Source: Spirosoma rigui (GTDB lineage: Bacteria; Bacteroidota; Bacteroidia; Cytophagales; Spirosomataceae). Taken from it: a DNA stretch of 64,000 nucleotides. Of this stretch, positions 16,445 to 24,503 are shown piece after piece. Below the pieces are notes generated by a model. That model did no database searches and was not told where the DNA came from. It saw nothing but the letters and a program-made list of their open reading frames with translations. How positions within the stretch are numbered: position 1 is the first letter of the stretch; every line of letters starts with the position of its first letter. The translations under genes and the position numbers were made by a program. The stretch spans positions 744,001-808,000 of the forward strand of contig NZ_CP020105.1 of assembly GCF_002067135.1 (NCBI RefSeq), in the 5' to 3' direction.

Positions 16445-17524
16445 TCATTCAGCACCGCTGCCGGAATACATTTTCCCCTCGCGGGTTGGCTGACCGTTCT
16501 GAAATATGCCTACGAAGCGGTCTCCGTCGGCAAAGTAGTAGATACCCTTACCATTGGGTACATTCTGCCGAAACGAACCCATGTACTTGTCGCCGTTGCG
16601 GTAATAGTATACCCCGTAGTCAGCGCGCAGGTTGTCGCGGAAGTTGCCTTTATACTTCAGTTTGCCGTCGGCATAGTACTCTACCCCTTCGCCGTGCTTG
16701 TCACCTTCTTCAAACTCACCGACGTACCGCTCACGGGTTGGGTATACAAACACCCCTTTACCATCCTCGCAGTCGCCCGACACACACCCCACCGTCCCGA
16801 CCCGGGGCGCGGATGGTGCTTTGGCCACGACTGGTGGCCGCATAACGGTGGTGGCAGGGCTGGGCGCTACTGGCCGGGGTGCAACAGCCACGGCGGGTTT
16901 GCTGGTCATTCCTGATTTTGGATACATCGACTCGGCTTCCAGCCAGCCTTTCCGAATGGCGCCCATCCGGGCCGGGCGTGCCGGGTGGGTTGGCGTAGCC
17001 CGCTCGTTGCCCAAGGCCCGAACGGCAACCAGCGACTCCTCCAGCGACGCGCCCAACTGGTGCAGCACAAAGCCCGAGAATTTATCGGCCTCGATTTCTT
17101 TCTGCGGCTGGCCGCCCTGCCCGTCAATAGTATGCCCCTGTAGATGGTGACCGATCTCGTGGGCCATAATGCTGATTGCCGACCAGTCGGTTTCGGTTTC
17201 CTCTTCGATCTTCTGCATGAAAGCCCCATCGTACACGATAAACCGCTGGCCTTTGAGAACCGTAGCAAAGCAGTTATCCGTATTGGAGCACTCAATAACC
17301 TTGAAGTTTCGCATAAGCCCAATAGGCCGCAGAATACGATCAACCACCTTTTCGGCGTGCCCATTCGAGGTCGTTTTGGGTGAGCACACGACCTCGGGAC
17401 TCGTACCCCGGCCCGTATAATTGCAGATAAACGCCCCGGCGCGTGCACCAACGCCCTGGCCTGGCACCGGACTGACTACAGCCGTGCTGATTAATAAGAT
17501 AGGAAGATAAAGAGCCGCTTTCAC
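16445..17524 (-). CDS. Secreted M48-like metallopeptidase fused to MORN repeats
   Basis: A 359-residue protein: signal peptide (1 to about 22), a zinc peptidase domain (about 30-200) with HEIGHH at 122-127 and a downstream EIEADKFSGF (143-152) that supplies the third glutamate ligand, a THPARPARM segment (179-187) as in M48 peptidases, a proline/alanine-rich linker (208-240), then four or so MORN repeats (about 245-355, e.g. RYVGEFEEGDKHGEGVEYY and KYMGSFRQNVPNGKGIYYF). MORN repeats often bind lipids or proteins, so they may hold the protease at a membrane or partner; that is an inference. A GTG start at 17524 is used. This pairing is unusual to my knowledge. Confidence 0.85.
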   Translation of the reverse strand: MKAALYLPILLISTAVVSPVPGQGVGARAGAFICNYTGRGTSPEVVCSPKTTSNGHAEKVVDRILRPIGLMRNFKVIECSNTDNCFATVLKGQRFIVYDGAFMQKIEEETETDWSAISIMAHEIGHHLQGHTIDGQGGQPQKEIEADKFSGFVLHQLGASLEESLVAVRALGNERATPTHPARPARMGAIRKGWLEAESMYPKSGMTSKPAVAVAPRPVAPSPATTVMRPPVVAKAPSAPRVGTVGCVSGDCEDGKGVFVYPTRERYVGEFEEGDKHGEGVEYYADGKLKYKGNFRDNLRADYGVYYYRNGDKYMGSFRQNVPNGKGIYYFADGDRFVGIFQNGQPTREGKMYSGSGAE

Positions 17525-17621
17525 TGGTATAACCGGGTGGGTTAATCGTTCAACACGGCAAAATAACGACGGAGAGCGGGTGGGGATTGTGCCCCGATCA
17601 AAGTCTGTTGATGTGTAGGGT

Positions 17622-18647
17622 CTAGCGGAAAACCTGCCTGCTCACCTTACCCTTTGCCCCCACGGCAAAACAGGTGCCTTTTACGCACGCAACGGCATGA
17701 TGTCCGTCGGTATCGAGAGGTTGCCAGGTTTGACCCTGGTCGGCCGAGAGGCTCGTTCCCGATGGGCCAATGGTCAACAGCCGGTCGGCTGGGAGCAGGG
17801 CAACGCCTTCTTTCAAACCAGCCGGGTTCGTGGGGCTAACGAGTTGCCAGGTCTGCCCTCCATCGCGGGATATGGCCGCATTGGCACCCGGCTGCTGCTC
17901 ATGCTTATAATTGCCACCCACGACCATACCCACTTTCGAGCTGAAGAACTGCATCCCGAACAGGCCCGTAGCTTCGGCGGCCGGTAAAGGTGTGGCACTG
18001 ACAGCCCACGTCTTGCCCCGGTCGGTGGAGCGAAAGACCCGACCTGCGGTTCCCCCGCCGGAGGCAATCCAGACATTTCGTTTTCCCTGCACAGCAAGGC
18101 TGGACCCGCTGGCCGCGAAAGCCGCTTCGCCCGGCTGCATAACCGGCAGCGCCGATTCCGGAACGGGCTGCCACGTTTTACCCCCGTCTTCTGTCGTCAG
18201 GATGAACCACTTATTGTTTACGGGGTCACTAAACACAATGCCGTGGTCGTTGTCCCAGAAATCCATCCCATCGAAGAAGACGCCCGTTTGCTGCGTTTGA
18301 TACTGGAGCGACCAGGTCTGGCCGCCATCGGTCGTTTTGTAGAGACGCGCCTGCCCCTTTTCGGCGGGTCCGGCGCTCATCAGAAAAGCAGTCTGGGCAT
18401 CGATGGCCTGCACATCGCGAAAGTCACAGGCCGACGCTTCAGGTACGGTACCCGTTTGCCAGGTTTTGCCCCCGTCGGCGGTGCGGACGAACGTACCGTT
18501 GGTACCACCAATCCAGACCACCTCCGATCCGGCCATGCTTACGGCCCGAAAGCTGGCACTGGTGCCAATTTTTTGTGGCTGCCACTGGGCAAAAGCAGAA
18601 ACGGTAGCCAGCAACAGGCTGGCCAGTAAACTAAGCGTGTACTTCAT
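17622..18647 (-). CDS. Ycf48/BNR-type beta-propeller protein
   Basis: A 341-residue secreted protein: signal peptide (MKYTLSLLASLLLATVSAFA), then repeated propeller blades with the BNR/Ycf48 pattern, such as FVRTADGGKTWQTG, YKTTDGGQTWSLQ, TTEDGGKTWQPV, RSTDRGKTWAVS, SRDGGQTWQLV and SADQGQTWQPL. Six Asp-box-like turns suggest a six- or seven-bladed propeller. Ycf48 helps assemble photosystem II in phototrophs, but relatives in heterotrophs have other, unknown roles. The ATG at 18647 gives the signal peptide. It lies 69 bases after the anti-sigma gene on the same strand and may be its regulon member. Confidence 0.85.
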   Translation of the reverse strand: MKYTLSLLASLLLATVSAFAQWQPQKIGTSASFRAVSMAGSEVVWIGGTNGTFVRTADGGKTWQTGTVPEASACDFRDVQAIDAQTAFLMSAGPAEKGQARLYKTTDGGQTWSLQYQTQQTGVFFDGMDFWDNDHGIVFSDPVNNKWFILTTEDGGKTWQPVPESALPVMQPGEAAFAASGSSLAVQGKRNVWIASGGGTAGRVFRSTDRGKTWAVSATPLPAAEATGLFGMQFFSSKVGMVVGGNYKHEQQPGANAAISRDGGQTWQLVSPTNPAGLKEGVALLPADRLLTIGPSGTSLSADQGQTWQPLDTDGHHAVACVKGTCFAVGAKGKVSRQVFR

Positions 18648-18716
18648 ACATCGGATTGGAGCAGGGTAAGCCGCAAATAAACAACGGGGACACCAATCCA
18701 TCAACCCAATTCGACC

Positions 18717-19262
18717 CTAAGGGTTCGTGGGTAGTGGCGCGGTCTGTTGGGCAGCTGCTTTGAGACGCTGAATTTCCTGAGCCTGGCTGTCTGCCTTGAA
18801 ATAATAATAGAGACCCAGGATCAGAAATACTTTTGAGAGAATGAATACGGCGATAAAGGCCGCCCGCCAGTTCTTGTGCACGCGAATGTGCGTGTTATCG
18901 ACCTCGACATCGATGTAATTGGATCGGGGGGCGTCGGGTTCTGATTTGGGCGACTGGGTGTGAGCCTGTTGGTTGGCATCCCATTTCGTGATCTCCGTAT
19001 CAGACAGGCGCTGTTCAATAGCAACCTTGATACCAGGTGGGGGTGGAACGCCATTTTCCAGGAAGTATACTTCCATCTGCGCTTCAAGCTCATTAAGTTC
19101 GGCCAGTACGTCGGGGTCCGTTGCAAGTACATGCTCCAGCTGTTCCTTCTCCTCGTCGGATACAAGACCCAGCAGGTAGGATTCCAAAACGCCACTCGTC
19201 AAATAATGATGGTTCTTCAACGTCGAACAGTTAACAGGTACGAATTGACTTAACGTATTCAC
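18717..19262 (-). CDS. Anti-sigma factor-like single-pass membrane protein
   Basis: A 181-residue protein. The N-terminal part (about 24-80) has LESYLLGLVSDEEKEQLEHVL and AELNELEAQMEVYF, the pattern of RskA-type anti-sigma domains without a zinc finger. One membrane helix follows (about 133-155, AFIAVFILSKVFLILGLYYYF), and only about 25 residues follow it. In typical RskA proteins the extracytoplasmic domain is much longer, so this is a short form. The GTG start at 19262 overlaps the end of the sigma-like gene by 32 bases, which fits a coupled sigma/anti-sigma pair. Confidence 0.75.
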   Translation of the reverse strand: MNTLSQFVPVNCSTLKNHHYLTSGVLESYLLGLVSDEEKEQLEHVLATDPDVLAELNELEAQMEVYFLENGVPPPPGIKVAIEQRLSDTEITKWDANQQAHTQSPKSEPDAPRSNYIDVEVDNTHIRVHKNWRAAFIAVFILSKVFLILGLYYYFKADSQAQEIQRLKAAAQQTAPLPTNP

Positions 19263-19680
19263 GTATTCCTTTCAGCACGTCAAAATACGTCATTTCTAGT
19301 CGTTCGGCAATAGCGTCGAGCTTAATTCCTTTGTTGAACGATAAATCGAAAACCAGTTTTGGCACGTTATCGTTCAGGCGGTCACGGTCCTCAAAAGCCG
19401 TTAAACGCAGATTATCCCGGGAAACGGCTTCCAACGCCTTCATCCGGGCCAGCCGAATAATGGCGCAGGCTCTTTTGGGCGATGACTCAGGGAGGGTGGC
19501 CAGTGGCGCCGAAGAGAATAGGTCTATGAGTATGCGCTGAGCCTTGTCTGAATCGCTAACAATTTGCCGAATGATTCCGTACGACATAGCACCATATTGC
19601 TCGTACAATCGCATACGATCCGTAGGTGTGATCGCACTACCTGGTTGTGGCTTATCAACAGCTTGTTTCGACGCCCGCAT
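19231..19680 (-). CDS. ECF sigma-factor-like protein, divergent
   Basis: About 149 residues from the ATG at 19680 (a TTG at 19737 would add 19). It has a region-2-like helix pattern, RLYEQYGAMSYGIIRQIVSD, followed by KAQRILIDLFSSA, which matches the start of SigK-type ECF sigma factors. A C-terminal region-4-like segment reads KLDAIAERLEMTYFDVLKGIREYVK. It lacks the clear -10 melting motif and strong region 4 helix, and is shorter than usual ECF factors (170-200). It may be a divergent sigma factor or a co-regulator. It is coupled to the anti-sigma gene downstream. Confidence 0.7.
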   Translation of the reverse strand: MRASKQAVDKPQPGSAITPTDRMRLYEQYGAMSYGIIRQIVSDSDKAQRILIDLFSSAPLATLPESSPKRACAIIRLARMKALEAVSRDNLRLTAFEDRDRLNDNVPKLVFDLSFNKGIKLDAIAERLEMTYFDVLKGIREYVKSIRTC

Positions 19681-19843
19681 ATAGTCAACCGCATCTTTAA
19701 GTCTAGTAAAGCTATAGCATAGGTAAATACATTCCAACTAATGAATCCCTTCGAGTTAACTATCTGCTCTATTTTTACATAAAACTGCCCGCCAAAAGCA
19801 CGGAAACGCCATACATCTACATCTATCAATCCGAAAAAATTAG

Positions 19844-20644
19844 TCAACGGATATACATTCGCTGAATACTACTCGTCATCACCTCATATAGTTCGGCCAG
19901 GCGGGGCTGGGTAGCCAGCATGGATAGATGCGCTTCAATCGTCGACAGATCGTTTCGGCGGGCGGGGCCGGTTTGCACCTGGGCGGGGTTGTCGGCAGCC
20001 AGTCCCTTACGGAGGGTTTCGCGAATGAGCGGCCGGAGCAGATCAAACTCCAGTCCGTTGGCAGTGGTCACGTCGTGAGCAAGAGCAAGCAGGTGGTTGG
20101 TAAAGTTACAGGCAAAGACAGCGGCCATGTGCAGCACTCTACGCTCACCCGAGGTAATCAGGTAGACAATGTCGCTGATTTCCTGCCCCATCGTCACCAG
20201 CTCGTCTTCCAGCTCTTTGTCGCTGGCCTCCAGGCATAAAGGAACTTCCCCAAACTCCATAAACGTCTGCTCTCTGGTGAATGTCTGCAGGGCGTAGAAG
20301 ACCCCGGTCCGAACGGGCACGTCGCTGTAAATTGCCATCCAGTGGGTTAGATCACTGAGGGGGCGGGTACCGGAGGTATGCACAATCCGGGCGTTTTCGG
20401 GTAAAACCAGCCGGGAGCATACTTCCTCCAGCGCATCGTCCGGAACGGCCAGGACAAATAATTTCGACGGGCTATCGGCGAAATTAAGATCGGAATGTGT
20501 GTGGGCGTCGTATAGATTACTAACTAACCGGCGGGAATGCTGCAGTTGGCGGCTGTAAACTTCGTTGATATGATGACCGGCATTTTCGAAGGCCGGCGCC
20601 AGATGCCAAGCCAGGTTACCCGCCCCGATAAAGGATATTTCCAT
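19844..20644 (-). CDS. Rossmann/DUF2520 dehydrogenase-like protein
   Basis: A 266-residue protein with an N-terminal NAD(P)-binding start, ISFIGAGNLAWHLAPAFENAGH, and a C-terminal all-helical DUF2520 domain (about 125-260, with ERRVLHMAAVFACNFTNHLL). The fold is like pyrroline-5-carboxylate reductase and ketopantoate reductase, but no substrate is known for the group. The ATG at 20644 is preferred to the upstream TTG. It is divergent from the glycosyltransferase gene by about 117 bases. The C-terminus is 106 bases from the sigma-like gene. Confidence 0.88.
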   Translation of the reverse strand: MEISFIGAGNLAWHLAPAFENAGHHINEVYSRQLQHSRRLVSNLYDAHTHSDLNFADSPSKLFVLAVPDDALEEVCSRLVLPENARIVHTSGTRPLSDLTHWMAIYSDVPVRTGVFYALQTFTREQTFMEFGEVPLCLEASDKELEDELVTMGQEISDIVYLITSGERRVLHMAAVFACNFTNHLLALAHDVTTANGLEFDLLRPLIRETLRKGLAADNPAQVQTGPARRNDLSTIEAHLSMLATQPRLAELYEVMTSSIQRMYIR

Positions 20645-20761
20645 TCTCAAGTATAAGACATTTCAATTGGATTCGGCAACGTACCTTTGATGAGCCAGGT
20701 GCGATCGCAATGCAGACGACCTCTTTTCGAACTTCATCCCGGCTTGCTTACGCCTTAAATT

Positions 20762-21457
20762 TTGCCTACATCGTTGTCCATTCTCGTCATCATTCCGGCC
20801 TTCAACGAAGAGAATTCCGTTGGTAATGTCGTGCGCGATATTCCCACTCATCTGGTCGATGAAGTTGTTGTTGTCAATAATAACTCCAACGACCAGACAG
20901 CCGTTGAAGCCGCCCGCGCCGGGGCTACTGTTCTTGACGAACCGATCCAGGGATACGGCCGCGCCTGTCTGCGGGGTATCACCTACGCTCACAATCGGCA
21001 ACAAAAACCAGATGTTATAGTTTTCCTCGATGCTGACTACTCCGACTATCCCGGTGAGATGACGGAACTGGTCGCTCCTATTCTGGCGGGCGAGATGGAT
21101 ATGGTGATCGGGTCCCGGGCGCTGGGAAACCGTGAGCGTGGTTCAATGACTCCTCAGCAGGTGTTTGGGAACTGGCTGGCGACCACCCTGCTGCGTTGGC
21201 TGTATGGCGTTCGGTACACCGATCTTGGCCCTTTTCGGGCGATCCGGTTCGACCGGCTGCTGGCCCTGAACATGCAGGACAAAACTTACGGATGGACGGT
21301 GGAAATGCAACTCAAAGCCGCCAAGCAGCGATTACGCATTACGGAGATACCTGTTACGTATCGGAAACGTATCGGCTTCTCAAAAATATCCGGAACCGTA
21401 AAAGGCACTGTTCTGGCTGGTTATAAGATCATTATGACGATCTTTAAGTACTTGTAA
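20762..21457 (+). CDS. GT2 glycosyltransferase, dolichol-phosphate sugar synthase-like
   Basis: A 231-residue GT-A fold enzyme of the DPM1/DPG synthase type. Visible features are ILVIIPAFNEENSVGNVV, the nucleotide-sugar loop with NNSNDQT, the DXD-type VFLDADYSDYPGEM, a GSRALGNRERGSM loop and the ARTYGWTVEMQ-like WTVEMQLKAA motif. It likely transfers a sugar from UDP- or GDP-sugar to a polyprenyl phosphate in the inner leaflet. The start is the TTG at 20762: an in-frame TAA at 20756-20758 rules out anything further upstream and no ATG is available. It opens a three-gene glycosyltransferase set. Confidence 0.87.
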   Translation: MPTSLSILVIIPAFNEENSVGNVVRDIPTHLVDEVVVVNNNSNDQTAVEAARAGATVLDEPIQGYGRACLRGITYAHNRQQKPDVIVFLDADYSDYPGEMTELVAPILAGEMDMVIGSRALGNRERGSMTPQQVFGNWLATTLLRWLYGVRYTDLGPFRAIRFDRLLALNMQDKTYGWTVEMQLKAAKQRLRITEIPVTYRKRIGFSKISGTVKGTVLAGYKIIMTIFKYL

Positions 21458-21600
21458 TAAAACAAATTGCGTCTACAAATGGTCTGGTTTTCATTTATCA
21501 GCCAGACCAGCTCAGGGACTAGTGTATTCAGTCAGCAAGATCGGTATCAGATGGGCTGAACAAGTGAACTCAACGTAAAGAAAATTTCGTTTTCATTGAC

Positions 21601-23121
21601 ATGGAAATTCTGGTCCTGATTCTCTACGGGCTGGCTTTGTTGCTGTTGTTTCTCTACAACTGCGGCCAGTTAAGCCTGATTATTATATACCTGCGCACGG
21701 AGCGAAAACGCAAGGCGGCCGTGGCGTCGGTCGCCCCTGTTCTTCCTGCCGATTTACCGTACGTAACCATTCAGCTTCCGGTTTACAACGAACTTTACGT
21801 TGTTGAGCGCCTGATCGATGCCGTAGCGCTGCTCAAATACCCCCGGGAGAAACTTGATATTCAGCTGCTGGACGATTCCAGCGACGAAACCGTCGACATC
21901 ATTGCCGCGAAAGTAGCTTACTACCAGCAGCGGGGACTGACTATCGAGCACATCCGGCGACCCGAACGGACCGGCTTCAAGGCCGGTGCTCTGGGCTACG
22001 GGCTCACGTTTGCCCGGGGGGAATTCATTGCCATTTTTGACGCCGACTTCGTACCCGATCCTGACTTTCTGCTCAAAACTATTCCGCATTTCAGCGATCC
22101 TAGCGTAGCCATTGTCCAAACCCGTTGGGAACACCTGAACGAGGATTTCTCCCTGATTACGCAGCTGCAGGCATTTGGTCTCAACGCCCACTTTACCATT
22201 GAGCAAAGCGGTCGTTACGCTGCCGGTTTATTGGCGAACTTCAACGGCACGGGGGGCGTATGGCGCAAGGTGGCCATTGCCGATGCCGGTGGCTGGCAGA
22301 GCGATACGTTAACCGAAGATCTAGACCTCAGTTACCGGGCGCAGCTCCGGGGCTGGAAATTTGTCTACCGCGAGGATGTTGGCTCACCAGCCGAACTTCC
22401 CGTAGCCATGAATGCGCTGAAATCCCAGCAGTACCGCTGGATGAAAGGCGCAGCAGAGTGCGCCCGCAAACTGTTCGTAAAAGTGCTACGGACCCCGGGT
22501 GTATCATTATCCATGAAAATCCACGCTTTCTATCACCTTTTCAGCAGTGCTACGTTCATCCTGGTGCTGATTCTGGGAATTATGAGCGTGCCCCTCATTT
22601 ACATCCGCAGCCGACATCCGGAGTGGGAATGGGTATTTCTGGTCATCAACCTTTTTCAGCTCAACCTGCTCATCCTGATTACGTTTTACGGGGTTCCTTT
22701 CTGGCTGCTGGAGAAAGAGAACAAGGCCAAGCTGGCGTGGTATTTCCCCATGTATTCATCCCTGATGATGGGCTTGTCGCTGCACAATACCATCGCTGTT
22801 ATTGAAGGATACATTGGCCGAAAAACACCCTTCGTTCGTACTCCGAAGTTTAACGTTACAACATCCGCCGACAGCTGGAATGCCAACAAATATGTTAGCC
22901 GCCAACTAGGTTGGCTGGCCATTGCCGAAGGATTACTGGCGCTCTATTTTCTGGGTGGGCTGGCGCTGGCGTTTTACGTTCACGACTTCCGTATGTTCTT
23001 CCTGCACATCATGTTGATGGTTGGGTTCGGCATGGTGTTCGTATATTCGCTCGTCCACGCGGGCGGGGCGGCTACCGGTCGGCCAGTAGCCGCCCCGCCG
23101 TTGCGACCGGTGAGCGCATGA
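21601..23121 (+). CDS. Processive GT2 glycosyltransferase, CESA/CslA-like
   Basis: A 506-residue membrane enzyme with the full D,D,D,QxxRW set: DDSSDET (91-97), FDADF (146-150), TEDLDL (238-243) and QQYRW (276-280). One membrane helix lies at the N-terminus (about 5-30) and about four lie after residue 310. This layout fits processive beta-glycan synthases or a one-step hexosyltransferase on a lipid acceptor. There is no PilZ domain or BcsB partner, so cellulose as product is not supported. The stop overlaps the next start by ATGA, so both are probably translated together. Confidence 0.88.
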   Translation: MEILVLILYGLALLLLFLYNCGQLSLIIIYLRTERKRKAAVASVAPVLPADLPYVTIQLPVYNELYVVERLIDAVALLKYPREKLDIQLLDDSSDETVDIIAAKVAYYQQRGLTIEHIRRPERTGFKAGALGYGLTFARGEFIAIFDADFVPDPDFLLKTIPHFSDPSVAIVQTRWEHLNEDFSLITQLQAFGLNAHFTIEQSGRYAAGLLANFNGTGGVWRKVAIADAGGWQSDTLTEDLDLSYRAQLRGWKFVYREDVGSPAELPVAMNALKSQQYRWMKGAAECARKLFVKVLRTPGVSLSMKIHAFYHLFSSATFILVLILGIMSVPLIYIRSRHPEWEWVFLVINLFQLNLLILITFYGVPFWLLEKENKAKLAWYFPMYSSLMMGLSLHNTIAVIEGYIGRKTPFVRTPKFNVTTSADSWNANKYVSRQLGWLAIAEGLLALYFLGGLALAFYVHDFRMFFLHIMLMVGFGMVFVYSLVHAGGAATGRPVAAPPLRPVSA

Positions 23122-24503
23122 CCCCATCCATTGTCCGTATCTTCTGGCTGACTGGTTCAGCCTTACTTTACCTGTTTTTGGCTTACGCCGTTCCCCGGGC
23201 GCACTTCTACTGGCTAGTGGGTTCGCTGGGGATACTCTTTGCAGGGTACGGCTGGATTTTATTCTCATTCAGACGGTCGGCAGGAGGCACCCCCGGATGG
23301 CACCCTACTCCCCAGGTGAAGAGTGCAGGGGCGGGCCGGTGGCCCGATGAAGGACTACTCTTCACAGCCGCCCTCTTTTTCCGGCTGCTGCTGCTATTTG
23401 CTATGCCCCAGTTGTCCGACGACGTGTACCGGTTCGTGTGGGACGGGCGGCTGCTGGCGCACGGGTATAATCCATACCTGTATCTTCCGAGCCAGTTACT
23501 ACCCACGCCCATAGCAGCCGCGTGCGGGCTGGGTGAACACCTCTTCCGGCAACTTAACTCACCCGACTATTTCACCGTGTACCCGCCCCTCAACCAGGCT
23601 TTTTTTGGCCTGGCGGCCTGGCTTTCGCCAACTGGTCTCCCCGGGAACGTAGTATGGCTGCGTGTGCCGATCATTCTGGCTGAGGCTGGTTCGCTGTGGT
23701 TGATGACACGGTTGCTGGGCCAGTTGCGCATGAATCCAAATCTGGCCCTGGTGTATGGGCTGAATCCGCTCGTGATTCTGGAACTGACGGGAAACCTGCA
23801 TTTCGAGGCTGTGATGATCTTTTTCACGCTACTGGCCGCCTGGCTGCTCATGAACCAACGCTGGATGTTATCGGCAGGGGCGCTGGCGCTGGCAGTCGGG
23901 ACGAAGTTGTTGCCCCTGCTGCTGCTGCCGTTGGTTGTACGGCGGCTGGGCTGGAAACAGGGTATTCTCTATTCGGCGTTGACGGGGGTACTGACAGCGG
24001 CTTTGTTTGCGCCTTTTGCCAGTCTGGAACTGGTTCGAAACATTTTCTCTAGTATCAACCTCTACTTTCAGAAGTTCGAGTTCAATGCCAGCGTGTACTA
24101 TGTGCTGCGAACGATTGGCTACTGGGTAGAAGGATACAACGCCATTGCGCGTATTGGCTTTTGGTTATCCATCACCACCACAGCAAGCCTGCTCTGGATT
24201 GTCTTTCGATGGCGCCGGCCTGCTCCTGCCGTTCAGCTGGTGGCGATGCTGACCCTGTACCTCGCATTTTCAACAACGGTGCATCCCTGGTACGTAACGA
24301 CACTCGTAGCGGCTTCGGTGTTCACACCCTTCCGTTATCCGCTGGTGTGGTCGGCGCTGATTCCGCTGTCCTACTTCACGTATCATACCCAGCCCTATGA
24401 GGAAAATTTGTGGCTAACGGCCGTTGAATACGGCCTGGTTCTGCTGATAGCGATACCCGACGTGATCAGCTACCGGCAAGCACTACGGACAGGCCACCGC
24501 TAA
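23118..24503 (+). CDS. GT-C mannosyltransferase-like membrane protein
   Basis: A 461-residue protein with about ten to twelve hydrophobic segments. The first loop has the GT-C acidic motif in MPQLSDDVYRFVWDGRLLAHG, and a conserved HPWYVTTLVA occurs near the C-terminus. This matches the polyprenyl-phosphate-sugar-using GT87/GT-C group. It probably moves a sugar from a lipid carrier to a growing glycan on the outer face of the inner membrane, and the DPM1-like enzyme two genes earlier could make its donor. The ATG at 23118 overlaps the stop of the previous gene. It ends in a 4-base convergent overlap with the J-domain gene. Confidence 0.85.
   Translation: MTPSIVRIFWLTGSALLYLFLAYAVPRAHFYWLVGSLGILFAGYGWILFSFRRSAGGTPGWHPTPQVKSAGAGRWPDEGLLFTAALFFRLLLLFAMPQLSDDVYRFVWDGRLLAHGYNPYLYLPSQLLPTPIAAACGLGEHLFRQLNSPDYFTVYPPLNQAFFGLAAWLSPTGLPGNVVWLRVPIILAEAGSLWLMTRLLGQLRMNPNLALVYGLNPLVILELTGNLHFEAVMIFFTLLAAWLLMNQRWMLSAGALALAVGTKLLPLLLLPLVVRRLGWKQGILYSALTGVLTAALFAPFASLELVRNIFSSINLYFQKFEFNASVYYVLRTIGYWVEGYNAIARIGFWLSITTTASLLWIVFRWRRPAPAVQLVAMLTLYLAFSTTVHPWYVTTLVAASVFTPFRYPLVWSALIPLSYFTYHTQPYEENLWLTAVEYGLVLLIAIPDVISYRQALRTGHR

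Noticed and set aside
21480..21509. TGGTCTGG/CCAGACCA hairpin between glycosyltransferase genes as a terminator
   Set aside because: Only 8 bp with no T tract; too weak to call.
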